Positions 32,655 through 41,379 of a DNA stretch of 64,000 nucleotides are shown piece after piece; position 1 is the stretch's first letter; each line of letters begins with the position of its first letter. Under the pieces are notes generated by a model, which was given only the letters and a program-made list of their open reading frames with translations, searched no databases and was not told the DNA's origin. Origin of the DNA: Pseudomonas sp. R5-89-07 (GTDB lineage: Bacteria; Pseudomonadota; Gammaproteobacteria; Pseudomonadales; Pseudomonadaceae); NCBI RefSeq assembly GCF_003851685.1, contig NZ_CP027727.1, positions 5,208,001 to 5,272,000 of the forward strand. The letters run 5' to 3'. A program made the position numbers and the translations under genes.

Positions 32655-32669
32655 GATGGAGTGGATTGT

Positions 32670-33986
32670 ATGGGCCAATGGCTCGATAGCATCACCGGCT
32701 GGCTTACCCTCAACCCACAATGGCTGGCGGCGGCGGTGTTTATCGTCGCGTGCGTGGAGTGCCTGGCCATCGCCGGGCTGATCGTGCCGGGCACCGTGCT
32801 GTTGTTTGCGATTGCCGCACTCGCCGGCAGCGGCGCGCTGTCGTTGAGTGAAACCCTGCTGCTCGGATTTCTCGGCGGTTTATTGGGCGATGGGGTTTCC
32901 TACTACCTGGGTCGACATTTCCACCAGAACATTCGGCGCCTGCCCGGCCTTCGTCAGCATCCAGAATGGATGAATGGCGCGGAAACCTACTTCCATAAGT
33001 ACGGCATCGCCAGCCTGCTGGTCGGGCGCTTCATCGGCCCGCTGCGCCCCATGCTGCCAATGGTGGCCGGTATGTGCGACATGCCGTTCCCGCGCTTCGC
33101 GGCCGTGAGCGTAGTCGCCGCAGCAGGTTGGACCGTGGCTTATCTGCTGCCGGGGTGGGCCGCCGGCGCTGCGTTCCGCCTGCCATTGCCCGAAGGTTTC
33201 TGGCCGGAAGCGGCGATTGTCGCCGCCTGCCTGGCGGTACTGCTGGGGTTGAGCCTGAACAGCAGCCTGCGCGGCCATCGTCGCGCCACCCTGTGGGTGG
33301 GCTGCGCCAGCCTGGTTCTGCTGGTCGCGCTGTTTATCGGCTACCCACACCTGAACGATTTCGACCAGGGCCTGAGCGCACTGGTGCAGGAACACCGCAG
33401 CCCATGGCTCGATCAGGTGATGGTGCAACTCACTCAGTTGGGCGAATTCAAGAAGATGTTCGTGGCCAGCGCAGTGTTCACCGGCCTGCTGTTACTGGCG
33501 CGACAGTGGCGTCACGCGGTATTCGTCGGCGCCACGCTGGCCGGCGCCGCCGTGATTAATACCGGCACCAAGCTGTTCTTCGCCCGTGGCCGCCCGGAAA
33601 TCCTGATCGACCCGCTCACCAGCTTCAGCATGCCCAGCGGCCACGCCTCAGGCTCGTTTGCGTTCTTTCTGGCCCTGGCGGTACTCGCCGGTCGAGGCCA
33701 ACCCACGCGGTTACGCCTGACCTGGCTGCTGCTGGGCTGCATACCCGCCGCGTTCATTGCCTTGTCACGGGTGTACCTGGGCGCTCACTGGCCCACGGAC
33801 ATCCTGGCCGGCACGCTGTTGGCAATGAGCGTGTGTGCGTTCAGCCTCACCGTCATTCAATACCGCAGCCCCTTGCCGCCGATGACGCAAAAAGCCTGGT
33901 GGCTGGTATTGCCTGCGGTGGTGGCCGTGCTCGCTTTCATCGCCTTTACCGGCACCTCGCACGCGCTGCTCCGGTACGCCTATTGA
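32670..33986 (+). CDS. DedA-PAP2 fusion membrane protein
   Basis: This 438-aa protein joins two lipid-related membrane domains. Residues about 1-190 are DedA/SNARE-associated (VECLAIAGLIVPG, FLGGLLGDGVSYYLGR, GRFIGPLRPMLPMVAG). Residues about 225-410 are a PAP2 phosphatase with the three signature motifs: KLFFARGRP, SMPSGHASGS and SRVYLGAHWPTDILAG. About ten to twelve spans are predicted. DedA proteins flip lipids such as undecaprenyl phosphate, and PAP2 enzymes dephosphorylate undecaprenyl pyrophosphate, so one protein may do both; that is inference. The ATG at 32670 has GGAG 8 nt upstream; a GTG at 32661 overlaps that site. Confidence 0.9.
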   Translation: MGQWLDSITGWLTLNPQWLAAAVFIVACVECLAIAGLIVPGTVLLFAIAALAGSGALSLSETLLLGFLGGLLGDGVSYYLGRHFHQNIRRLPGLRQHPEWMNGAETYFHKYGIASLLVGRFIGPLRPMLPMVAGMCDMPFPRFAAVSVVAAAGWTVAYLLPGWAAGAAFRLPLPEGFWPEAAIVAACLAVLLGLSLNSSLRGHRRATLWVGCASLVLLVALFIGYPHLNDFDQGLSALVQEHRSPWLDQVMVQLTQLGEFKKMFVASAVFTGLLLLARQWRHAVFVGATLAGAAVINTGTKLFFARGRPEILIDPLTSFSMPSGHASGSFAFFLALAVLAGRGQPTRLRLTWLLLGCIPAAFIALSRVYLGAHWPTDILAGTLLAMSVCAFSLTVIQYRSPLPPMTQKAWWLVLPAVVAVLAFIAFTGTSHALLRYAY

Positions 33987-34001
33987 GCCTTGGCCTAGAT
34001 C

Positions 34002-34592
34002 TCAGGTGAACAACTCACCCTGCAACTCATCCAGCAGCATCTGGATCGCATCCAGCCGCTGCTGCGGATCGTCCAGTTGCAGCAGGTCGACCTTGTCGGA
34101 CTCGGTGAATGGCAGCAGATACGCCAGTTGGTTAGCCAGGGCCTGCTGGCCCTCGGCACGGGCATCCATATCCAGCGAAGCGACCATCGGGTGCTCCGCC
34201 AATGCCTGCAGCAGCGCCAGCAGATCGGCGTCTTCGTCTTCCAGCGGCTGGTCCGGCAGCTCTTCCAACCACTGCACCTGGGCTACCAGCAACTGGTCCT
34301 TTTGCACCTCAACGTCATATACGCGGAAACGCCGCCCGCCTTCGACACGAATGCCCAGCAAGCCGTTGTCCTGTTGCTTGAAGTCGCGGATCAGCGCTTC
34401 ACAGCCGATCAGCGAGTAGCCGTCCGTGGCCATGCCGGCTTCCTTGCCGTGGAGGATGCACACCACGCCGAAGCTTTCGCCCTTTTTCATGCAGCGACTG
34501 ATCATGTCCAGGTAGCGCGCCTCGAACAGTTGCAAATCGAGCGTGCAGCCAGGGAACAGCACAGTGTTGAGGGGAAACAGCGCCAGACTCAT
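34002..34592 (-). CDS. LON N-terminal (substrate-binding) domain protein
   Basis: This 196-aa protein consists only of the LON substrate-recognition domain (LFPLNTVLFPGCTLDLQLFEARYLDMI...FGVV). It has no AAA+ or protease domain, so it is not a protease; a cereblon-like or adaptor binding role is inferred. It is 21 bp downstream of the lrgB-like gene and may be part of its message. Confidence 0.88.
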   Translation of the reverse strand: MSLALFPLNTVLFPGCTLDLQLFEARYLDMISRCMKKGESFGVVCILHGKEAGMATDGYSLIGCEALIRDFKQQDNGLLGIRVEGGRRFRVYDVEVQKDQLLVAQVQWLEELPDQPLEDEDADLLALLQALAEHPMVASLDMDARAEGQQALANQLAYLLPFTESDKVDLLQLDDPQQRLDAIQMLLDELQGELFT

Positions 34593-34613
34593 AAAGGTTT
34601 CCTTAAACCCGGT

Positions 34614-35330
34614 TTAAACGATCACCGACACGGCCAGCGGCAGGAATACCGCCGTGGCCACGCCCATCAAACTCATCGCCAGCGCCGCAAAGGCGCCGCA
34701 CTCCTCGCTTTCCTGCAGGGCCACCGAGGTGCCGACGGCGTGGGCGGTCATGCCCAAGGCCATGCCGCGCGCCTCAGGGCTGTAGACGCCCAGGCGCGAC
34801 AACAGCGCCGGGCCGACCATCGCGCCGACCACCCCGGTGATCAACACGAACACCGCCGCCAATGCCGCCACGCCACCAATCTGCTCGGCCACCAGCATGG
34901 CAATCGGCGAGGTCACCGACTTGGGCGCCATGGTCATCAGCACCCGGTGCTCGGCGCCGAACCACCAGCCCAACAGCACGCACAGGCCGGTCGCCAGCAC
35001 CCCACCTATTACCAGCGTAGTAAAAATCGGCCAGAACAATTGGCGAATCCGTCGCAGGTTCAGATAAAGCGGCACCGCCAACGCTACCGTCGCAGGCCCC
35101 AGCAGAATGCCCATGATCTCGGTGCTCTTGCGGTATTCGGCGTAGCTCAGGCCGCAGCCGAGCAACACACCAATCACCAGCAACATGGAGACCAGCACCG
35201 GCTGCAGAAAGATCCAGCGGGTTTTCTCGAACGCCGCCAGCACCAGTTGATAAGCGCCCAGGGTGATGCCAATACCGAACAACGGGTGATGAATGACCGC
35301 CGTCCAGGCGCCCTGCCAGTCGAACATCAT
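34614..35330 (-). CDS. LrgB/CidB family membrane protein
   Basis: The 238-aa protein of 6-7 spans has the family signatures LLGPATVALAVPLY, MAPKSVTSPIAM and ARGMALGMTAHAVGTSVAL. The family is linked to murein hydrolase export, programmed lysis and, in some bacteria, metabolite (pyruvate) uptake. The ATG overlaps the upstream lrgA-like stop by 4 bp (ATGA), so the two are a unit. Confidence 0.9.
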   Translation of the reverse strand: MMFDWQGAWTAVIHHPLFGIGITLGAYQLVLAAFEKTRWIFLQPVLVSMLLVIGVLLGCGLSYAEYRKSTEIMGILLGPATVALAVPLYLNLRRIRQLFWPIFTTLVIGGVLATGLCVLLGWWFGAEHRVLMTMAPKSVTSPIAMLVAEQIGGVAALAAVFVLITGVVGAMVGPALLSRLGVYSPEARGMALGMTAHAVGTSVALQESEECGAFAALAMSLMGVATAVFLPLAVSVIV

Positions 35331-35680
35331 TGGTCCGTCTCCTTGCGCTTGACCATCTGTTGCATCAGCACGCCCACAACGGCCATGGCGATCACCAGCG
35401 ACAGCACCAGTGCGCCAACGATGGCCCAGAAGTCTGCAACGATGTCTTTGACATACACCATCACGCCCACCGCTGGCGGTACCAGCAGTAACGGCAAATA
35501 ACGCAACAGGCTGCTGGCCGCCAGGCTCAGCGGCTCGCTGACTTCACCGCGCCAGATCAAAAAGCCAAGCATCAGCAACAGGCCGATGATCGGCCCCGGC
35601 AATACCGGCAACAGCAAATGGTTGATCGCGGTGCCCATCAATTGAAACAGCACCAGCCAGGTCAGGCCACGTAACAGCAT
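35327..35680 (-). CDS. CidA/LrgA family holin-like protein
   Basis: The 117-aa protein has four membrane spans (motif LPGPIIGLLLMLGFL). It is the partner of the LrgB-like protein. The ATG at 35680 is chosen over longer frames to 35740 because GAGGGG lies upstream and the family starts near the first span (LTWLVLFQ). Confidence 0.85.
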   Translation of the reverse strand: MLLRGLTWLVLFQLMGTAINHLLLPVLPGPIIGLLLMLGFLIWRGEVSEPLSLAASSLLRYLPLLLVPPAVGVMVYVKDIVADFWAIVGALVLSLVIAMAVVGVLMQQMVKRKETDQ

Positions 35681-35860
35681 CCTCTTTGCCCCCTCAAAAC
35701 CCATCCGCATTATAAGCACGCCGGCCCTATGCTCCGGCATTCGCCAAAAGCATGTCGTTGACCGGGCCGATTGCCCATGATGATCTACATTGGTTCTCTG
35801 TATCCCTTAAAAACCCCTCATCAGCGGGGGGATAAAAATGATGAACCCAGGAGAGACGCA

Positions 35861-36316
35861 ATGCCCTATGTACCCGTAGCGCAGCTCAAAGAGTATGTCG
35901 GCAAGGAACTCGGACGTTCCGACTGGCTCACCATCGACCAGGCGCGTATCAACCTGTTTGCGGAGGCCACCGGCGATCATCAGTTCATCCACGTCGACCC
36001 GGTCAAGGCGGCGCAAACCCCGTTCGGCAGCACCATCGCCCATGGGTTTTTGTCGCTGTCGCTGATGCCCAAGCTGATGGAAGACATCCTGATCATGCCC
36101 GAAGGCCTGAAGATGGCAGTCAATTACGGCCTGGACAGCGTGCGTTTTATCCAGCCGGTGAAGGTCGGTTCCAAGGTGCGCCTGAACGTCACCCTCACCG
36201 ACGTCAACGAGAAAAAACCCGGCCAGTGGCTGTTCAAGGCCACCGCCACCCTGGAAATCGAAGGCCAGGAGAAACCTGCCTACATTGCCGAATCGCTGTC
36301 ACTCTGCTTCGTGTAG
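35861..36316 (+). CDS. MaoC-like (R)-specific enoyl-CoA hydratase
   Basis: This 151-aa hot-dog-fold hydratase has the catalytic Asp/His motif in FAEATGDHQFIHVDPVKA and the family segment FGSTIAHGFLSLSL. It probably hydrates trans-2-enoyl-CoA to (R)-3-hydroxyacyl-CoA. AGGAGAG sits 7 nt before the ATG at 35861; the open frame upstream is not conserved. It is a single gene. Confidence 0.9.
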   Translation: MPYVPVAQLKEYVGKELGRSDWLTIDQARINLFAEATGDHQFIHVDPVKAAQTPFGSTIAHGFLSLSLMPKLMEDILIMPEGLKMAVNYGLDSVRFIQPVKVGSKVRLNVTLTDVNEKKPGQWLFKATATLEIEGQEKPAYIAESLSLCFV

Positions 36317-36421
36317 GACGTTGCCGGTGGCGAGGCAATAAACCTTGCCACAGTGTATGTAAATTTATGTATGAATCTTCCGGCTGCGGCATACTCGGCG
36401 CTTAATTATCCGGATCCCGTT

Positions 36422-38140
36422 ATGCGCCCACTCGCTCCCCTTGCCCTTGCCCTGTTGCTCACCGCTTGCGGAGACGGCGAATCGCTGTTGCCGCCCGATG
36501 CGCGCCTGCCCGATGGCGGCCGCTACCGGGGCGATGTGGTCAACGGCTTGCTGCAAGGCCAGGGCCGCGTCGACTACCCCAACGGCAGCTGGTACGCCGG
36601 CGAGTTCGATAAGGGTCAGTGGCACGGCCAGGGCGAATGGCACGGCAGCAACGGCGAAGTCTACAAAGGCGAGTTCAAGCAAGGCCTGTTTGACGGCCAG
36701 GGCAGCCTGACCACCGCGGGCAGCAGCTACGTGGGCGGTTTCAAGAACGGTCGACGCAACGGCGAAGGCACCCTCAAAGAGGGCCAGATGACCTATCGCG
36801 GCGAATTCAAGGACGACCAGTATTCCGGCCTCGGGCGCCTGGAGCTGGCCGATGGCAGCCAATACCAGGGCCAATTCGCCCACGGCAAACCCAACGGCGA
36901 AGGCCAGCGCAACGACGACAGCGGCAACCAGTTCAGCGGCCACTTTGTCGATGGCCAGCTGGAAGGCAACGGTACCTTCAACAGCGCGGACGGCGATATC
37001 TACGTCGGGCAGTTCAAACAGAACCAGCTCAACGGCAAGGGTCGCTATGAAAATGCCGACGGCGACGTCTGGATCGGCCAGTTCAAGGAAGGCGCCCTGA
37101 GCGGCAAAGGCGAATTGATCGGCGTTGATGGCAGCCACTACGTGGGCCAGTTCAGTGACTGGCGCTTCAGCGGCGAAGGTCGCCTGAACCTTACCGACGG
37201 CAGCTTCTATATCGGCGGCTTCGACAGCGACAGCTATCAGGGCCGTGGCACGCTGGTACTCACCGACGGCACCGTGCAGGCCGGCACCTGGGTCAACGGC
37301 ATGCGCGTGCGCGATGCCGAGGGCAAGCTGCTGCCCGACCCACTGGAGATTGGCGTACTGGCCCAGGGCCGCTTACTCGCTGACGCCCTCGCCGCCGTGC
37401 CGGCGTCCACGCCTGCCGTCGAGCTGTACACCCTGGCCTTGGCCGGCGACGGCAAGCAAAGCGTGTTCCTGCGCGAAGCCGACTACGTCAGCAACATGCT
37501 CGCCACCCGCTTCGGTGCGTATGGGCAGATCCGTCTGGTCAACCACCGTGACCATATCGCCGACCGCCCCATGGCCACCCGCGAAAACCTGCGCCGTGCC
37601 GTGCAGACCCTGGCCGAACGCAGCGGGCCGGAAGACCTGGTGTTTATCTATATGACCAGCCACGGCACCCATGAACACGAACTGGTGCTCGACCAGCCAC
37701 GCATGGAACTGGCCGACCTGCCGGCCGATGAGTTGGCCGCCGTGCTCGCGCCACTGAAAAACCGCGACAAGATCATCGTGATTTCCGCCTGTTATTCCGG
37801 CGGGTTCATCCCGGCCTTGAAGGACGAACACACGCTGATCATGACCGCCTCGCGCGCCGATCGCGTGTCGTTCGGCTGCTCGGAGGAGGCAGACTTCACT
37901 TACTTCGGTGATGCCCTTTTCGCACAGGCCTTCAACCAAACGGACGATTTGCAGCACGCGTTCAAACTGGCACAACTGCACGTGGCCGAACGCGAACAGG
38001 CGGACAATTTCGAAGCCTCCGAGCCGCAGATCTGGGCCCCCAAGGGCGTGATCGCCCACTGGCAATTATTACGTAAACAGCAGGCACGAAAGGCGCTCGA
38101 AAGCGTCTCAATGAATAGCAAGGAAGCCAAAGGCAACTAA
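36422..38140 (+). CDS. MORN-repeat lipoprotein with C-terminal C13 (legumain/caspase-like) peptidase domain
   Basis: This 572-aa protein starts with a lipoprotein signal (LLLTAC, Cys about residue 18). About eleven MORN repeats follow (residues roughly 35-295; pattern YxGxFxxGxxxGxG). A peptidase C13-type domain (about 330-545) carries the His in TSHGTHEH (residue 414) and the Cys in ISACYSGGF (residue 457), the His-Gly/Cys dyad spacing of caspase-fold enzymes. A charged tail ends the protein. The substrate and role are unknown. It matches PA4016 in position. The ATG at 36422 begins the signal peptide; the frame is open 23 codons earlier without a signal. MaoC-like and oxidoreductase neighbours give no functional hint. 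Confidence 0.9.
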   Translation: MRPLAPLALALLLTACGDGESLLPPDARLPDGGRYRGDVVNGLLQGQGRVDYPNGSWYAGEFDKGQWHGQGEWHGSNGEVYKGEFKQGLFDGQGSLTTAGSSYVGGFKNGRRNGEGTLKEGQMTYRGEFKDDQYSGLGRLELADGSQYQGQFAHGKPNGEGQRNDDSGNQFSGHFVDGQLEGNGTFNSADGDIYVGQFKQNQLNGKGRYENADGDVWIGQFKEGALSGKGELIGVDGSHYVGQFSDWRFSGEGRLNLTDGSFYIGGFDSDSYQGRGTLVLTDGTVQAGTWVNGMRVRDAEGKLLPDPLEIGVLAQGRLLADALAAVPASTPAVELYTLALAGDGKQSVFLREADYVSNMLATRFGAYGQIRLVNHRDHIADRPMATRENLRRAVQTLAERSGPEDLVFIYMTSHGTHEHELVLDQPRMELADLPADELAAVLAPLKNRDKIIVISACYSGGFIPALKDEHTLIMTASRADRVSFGCSEEADFTYFGDALFAQAFNQTDDLQHAFKLAQLHVAEREQADNFEASEPQIWAPKGVIAHWQLLRKQQARKALESVSMNSKEAKGN

Positions 38141-38169
38141 GCTGTAACGTGTAACAAGGGGGAAACACC

Positions 38170-38811
38170 ATGTACCTGACACCGCAGCATATCTTGCTGG
38201 CCGGCGCCTCCGGCCTCACCGGCGAACACTTGCTGGACCGCCTGCTCAACGAACCTACCGTAACCCGCGTGCTGGCGCCCAGCCGCAAACCACTGGCTGA
38301 ACACCCGCACCTGGAAAACCCGGTGGGCGACCCCGCCGTATTCCTGCCACAACTGAGCGGCCAGGTGGATATCGCCTTTTGCTGCCTGGGCACCACGATC
38401 AAAAAGGCCGGCTCGGAAGCGGCGTTCCGTGCCGTCGACCTGGATATGGTGGTGGCCTTCGCCAAGCGCGCACGGGAGATGGGCGCGCGGCACCTGATCG
38501 TGATCAGTGCGATTGGTGCCGACCCGAAATCCTCGGTGTTCTACAACCGGGTCAAGGGGGAGATGGAACAGGCGCTCAGGGCACAAGACTGGCCGCAACT
38601 GACCATCGTGCGGCCCTCGCTGCTGCTGGGCGAACGACTGGAACCGCGCCTGGCTGAAAAACTGGCGGGGCCGCTGTCACGCCTGATTCCCGGCAAGTAC
38701 CACGGTATCGAAGTGTGCGAACTGGCCCGCGCGATGTGGCGCCTGGCGCTGGAAGAGCAGGATGGGGTGCGGGTGGTGGAGTCGGATGAGCTGCGCAAGC
38801 TCGGTAAATAA
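38170..38811 (+). CDS. Atypical short-chain dehydrogenase (NAD(P)-binding Rossmann protein)
   Basis: The 213-aa protein begins [19 protein letters not shown], a TGxxGxxG-type nucleotide-binding motif, followed by [13 protein letters not shown] and [23 protein letters not shown], the TIP30/HIM-like pattern with a YxxxK-like NRVKGE. The exact reaction is unknown. It lies 29 bp after the MORN protease and may be co-transcribed. Confidence 0.85.
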   Translation: MYLTPQHILLAGASGLTGEHLLDRLLNEPTVTRVLAPSRKPLAEHPHLENPVGDPAVFLPQLSGQVDIAFCCLGTTIKKAGSEAAFRAVDLDMVVAFAKRAREMGARHLIVISAIGADPKSSVFYNRVKGEMEQALRAQDWPQLTIVRPSLLLGERLEPRLAEKLAGPLSRLIPGKYHGIEVCELARAMWRLALEEQDGVRVVESDELRKLGK

Positions 38812-38826
38812 GGCCTACACAGCAAT

Positions 38827-38979
38827 AAATGTGGGAGGGGGCTTAAGGCTTTTTGTAGGAGCGAGCTTGCTCGCGAAGAACTCAGGGCCGCCGCGTTTAT
38901 CCAGAATGAACGCGTTGCCTGGACGTTTTTCGCGAGCAAGCTCGCTCCTACATTGAGGGCTTGCACCCTCCCACATTGG
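38827..38979. repeat. Nested REPIN (second copy of the composite)
   Basis: Outer arm AAATGTGGGAGGGGGCTTA (38827-) and CCCTCCCACATTGG (ends 38979) enclose a full TAGGAGCGAGC-type REPIN at about 38852-38953. The left junction GCTTTTTGTAGGAG is the same as in the copy at 11283-11466. Confidence 0.9.
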
Positions 38980-39002
38980 TTTTTGTGCTGTTGAGCGTTG
39001 CG

Positions 39003-39287
39003 TTACAGCCCACCGGTAGCGTTGAAGCCAACCCCCAGCACCGTCAACAGCGACAGCGGCAACAGCAAGGTATCGAGCAGCGCGCTGGCTGGCAGGTCCA
39101 CATGGGGATAAGTCGGGGCCTCGGCGCCAAAACGGTCCTTGGCACAACAGCCGCCGTTGATTGCATATAAATCCAGGCGCGTGCCGGCATACACCACTGG
39201 CGCGCCAGGTTGCGCAGCATCCAGCGTGCGAGCGGTGGCGCAGCCGGTCAATTGCAGCGCCAGCACCATCAGCAACGCCTTATTCAT
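39003..39287 (-). CDS. YceK/YidQ (DUF1375) family lipoprotein
   Basis: This 94-aa small lipoprotein has a lipobox (LQLTGC) and the family pattern [14 protein letters not shown]...[18 protein letters not shown]. Function unknown. The start codon lies inside the end of ubiX (8 bp overlap), so it is co-expressed with ubiX. Confidence 0.85.
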   Translation of the reverse strand: MNKALLMVLALQLTGCATARTLDAAQPGAPVVYAGTRLDLYAINGGCCAKDRFGAEAPTYPHVDLPASALLDTLLLPLSLLTVLGVGFNATGGL

Positions 39288-39909
39288 CGCTGCTCAAATG
39301 ATGCTCGCCCCAGCGCGGCAGCATGTCTTGCGGGATATTCAGCAGGTTGAGAATCCGAGCCACCACGAAATCCACCAGGTCATCGATGGTCTGCGGCTGG
39401 TGATAGAAGCCGGGCGATGCGGGCAGAATGGTCACGCCCATGTTCGACAACTTGAGCATGTGCTCCAGGTGGATGCTCGAATACGGCGCTTCACGCGGCA
39501 CCAGAATCAACTGGCGGCGCTCCTTCAGGGTCACGTCCGCCGCACGCTCGATCAGATTGTTACAGGCGCCCGTGGCAATCGCCGACAGGGTGCCGGTGGA
39601 GCATGGCACCACCACCATCGCAGCCGGCGCGCCGGAGCCGGACGCGACCGGCGACATCCAGTCCTCCTTGCCATACACCTTGATCTGCCCCGCCGCCGCG
39701 CCGGTGTATTCGGTGAGGAAGGCCTGCATCATCTGCACCTTGGCAGGTAATGCCACATCGGTCTCCGTCGCCAGCACCAACTGCGCCGCCTTGGAGATCA
39801 GGAAATGCACCTCACGGTCTTCACGCACCAGGCAATCGAGCAGGCGCAGGCCATACGGCGCACCGGATGCGCCGGTCATCGCCAGGGTGACGCGTTCCGG
39901 GCCGCTCAT
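39280..39909 (-). CDS. ubiX: Flavin prenyltransferase UbiX
   Basis: UbiX makes prenylated FMN, the cofactor of the UbiD decarboxylase in ubiquinone synthesis. The 209-aa product shows [48 protein letters not shown] and [14 protein letters not shown], all UbiX signatures. The ATG overlaps the mpl stop (ATGA). Confidence 0.96.
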   Translation of the reverse strand: MSGPERVTLAMTGASGAPYGLRLLDCLVREDREVHFLISKAAQLVLATETDVALPAKVQMMQAFLTEYTGAAAGQIKVYGKEDWMSPVASGSGAPAAMVVVPCSTGTLSAIATGACNNLIERAADVTLKERRQLILVPREAPYSSIHLEHMLKLSNMGVTILPASPGFYHQPQTIDDLVDFVVARILNLLNIPQDMLPRWGEHHLSSDE

Positions 39910-41255
39910 TTGAGCGCCTCGGCCAGCTTACCGTGCAGGCCGCCGAAGCCGCCGTTGCTCATGATCACAACGTGGGTACCCGGCTTGGCCAGGTGCTTGA
40001 CGTGCTCGATGATGCCCTCCAGAGAGTCACACACGGTCGAAGGCACCGTGCACTGCGCGGCGATTGCCGGCAGGTCCCAGCCAAGGTTGGCCGGTGCATA
40101 CCAGACGGCCTGGTCGGCGTCATTGACGCTTTCCGGCAGGCCATCACGGTGCGCACCCAGCTTCATCGAATTGGAGCGCGGCTCGACGACGGCAATGATC
40201 TGCGCCTCACCGACGCGCTTGCGCAGGCCGTCCAGGGTGGTGGCGATGGCCGTAGGATGGTGGGCAAAGTCGTCGTAGATGGTGATCCCATTCACGTCGG
40301 CCACCTTCTCCATGCGGCGCTTCACGCTTTTGAATGCGCTCAAGGCCGCAATGCCCAGGGCCGGCGCTACGCCCACATGCCGCGCAGCCGCCAGGGTGAC
40401 CAAGGCGTTGGCGACGTTATGCTGGCCGGTCATGTCCCACTCGACGACGCCCTGCGCCTCGCCTTCGAACAGCACTTCAAACCGGGAGCCGTCGTCACGC
40501 AGCAATTTGACCTGCCACTGCCCGCCCGCGCCGGTGGTTTGCACCGGGGTCCAGCAGCCCATGTCGATCACACGCTGCAACGCCGGTTCGGTGGTCGGGT
40601 GGATCACCAGGCCTTCACTCGGGATGGTGCGCACCAAGTGATGGAACTGCCGCTCGATGGCCGGCAGATCGGGGAAGATGTCGGCATGATCGAACTCAAG
40701 GTTATTCAGGATCGCGGTGCGCGGACGGTAGTGGACGAACTTGGAACGCTTGTCGAAGAACGCGCTGTCGTACTCGTCGGCCTCGATCACGAAGAACGGC
40801 GTATCGCCCAGGCGCGCCGACACCGAGAAGTTTTGCGGCACGCCGCCAATCAGGAAGCCGGGGCTCATGCCCGCATGTTCCAGCACCCAGGCCAACATAC
40901 TGCTGGTGGTGGTTTTGCCGTGGGTGCCGGCAACGGCGAGCACCCAGCGCCCTTGCAGCACGTGATCGGCCAGCCACTGCGGGCCGGAAACATACGGCAA
41001 GCCTTTATTAAGGACATATTCGACCGCAGGGTTACCCCGGGACATGGCGTTGCCAATGACGACCAGGTCGGGCACCGGGTCGAATTGCGCCGGGTCATAG
41101 CCTTGCGTCAGCTCGATGCCCTGCGCTTGAAGCTGGGTACTCATGGGCGGATACACATTGGCATCGGAGCCAGTAACGTGATGGCCCAGCTCTTTGGCAA
41201 GCACCGCCATCGAGCCCATGAACGTGCCGCAGATACCAAGAATATGAATGTGCAT
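39906..41255 (-). CDS. mpl: UDP-N-acetylmuramate:L-alanyl-gamma-D-glutamyl-meso-diaminopimelate ligase
   Basis: Mpl reattaches recycled tripeptide to UDP-MurNAc, bypassing MurC-E. The 449-aa Mur ligase begins [19 protein letters not shown], has the ATP loop [14 protein letters not shown] (about residue 110) and the segment [16 protein letters not shown] sits 4 nt before the ATG at 41255. It joins other recycling enzymes in the window (LdcA, MltB). Confidence 0.96.
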   Translation of the reverse strand: MHIHILGICGTFMGSMAVLAKELGHHVTGSDANVYPPMSTQLQAQGIELTQGYDPAQFDPVPDLVVIGNAMSRGNPAVEYVLNKGLPYVSGPQWLADHVLQGRWVLAVAGTHGKTTTSSMLAWVLEHAGMSPGFLIGGVPQNFSVSARLGDTPFFVIEADEYDSAFFDKRSKFVHYRPRTAILNNLEFDHADIFPDLPAIERQFHHLVRTIPSEGLVIHPTTEPALQRVIDMGCWTPVQTTGAGGQWQVKLLRDDGSRFEVLFEGEAQGVVEWDMTGQHNVANALVTLAAARHVGVAPALGIAALSAFKSVKRRMEKVADVNGITIYDDFAHHPTAIATTLDGLRKRVGEAQIIAVVEPRSNSMKLGAHRDGLPESVNDADQAVWYAPANLGWDLPAIAAQCTVPSTVCDSLEGIIEHVKHLAKPGTHVVIMSNGGFGGLHGKLAEALK

Positions 41256-41379
41256 AGTTGACCTCGTAAAACATCGAGGCAGGTTAGCGCAGGGCGTAGG
41301 AAATGGCACTCTTTAGGTCACTGTACCGAGCCCGCCGCCAGTCGACGGGCTGGCAAAACTTCAGGGTGGCCCGCACCGT

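Noticed and set aside
34614..35680. LrgAB-like pair as a phage holin system
   Set aside because: Both proteins match chromosomal CidA/LrgA and CidB/LrgB families, with no phage context.
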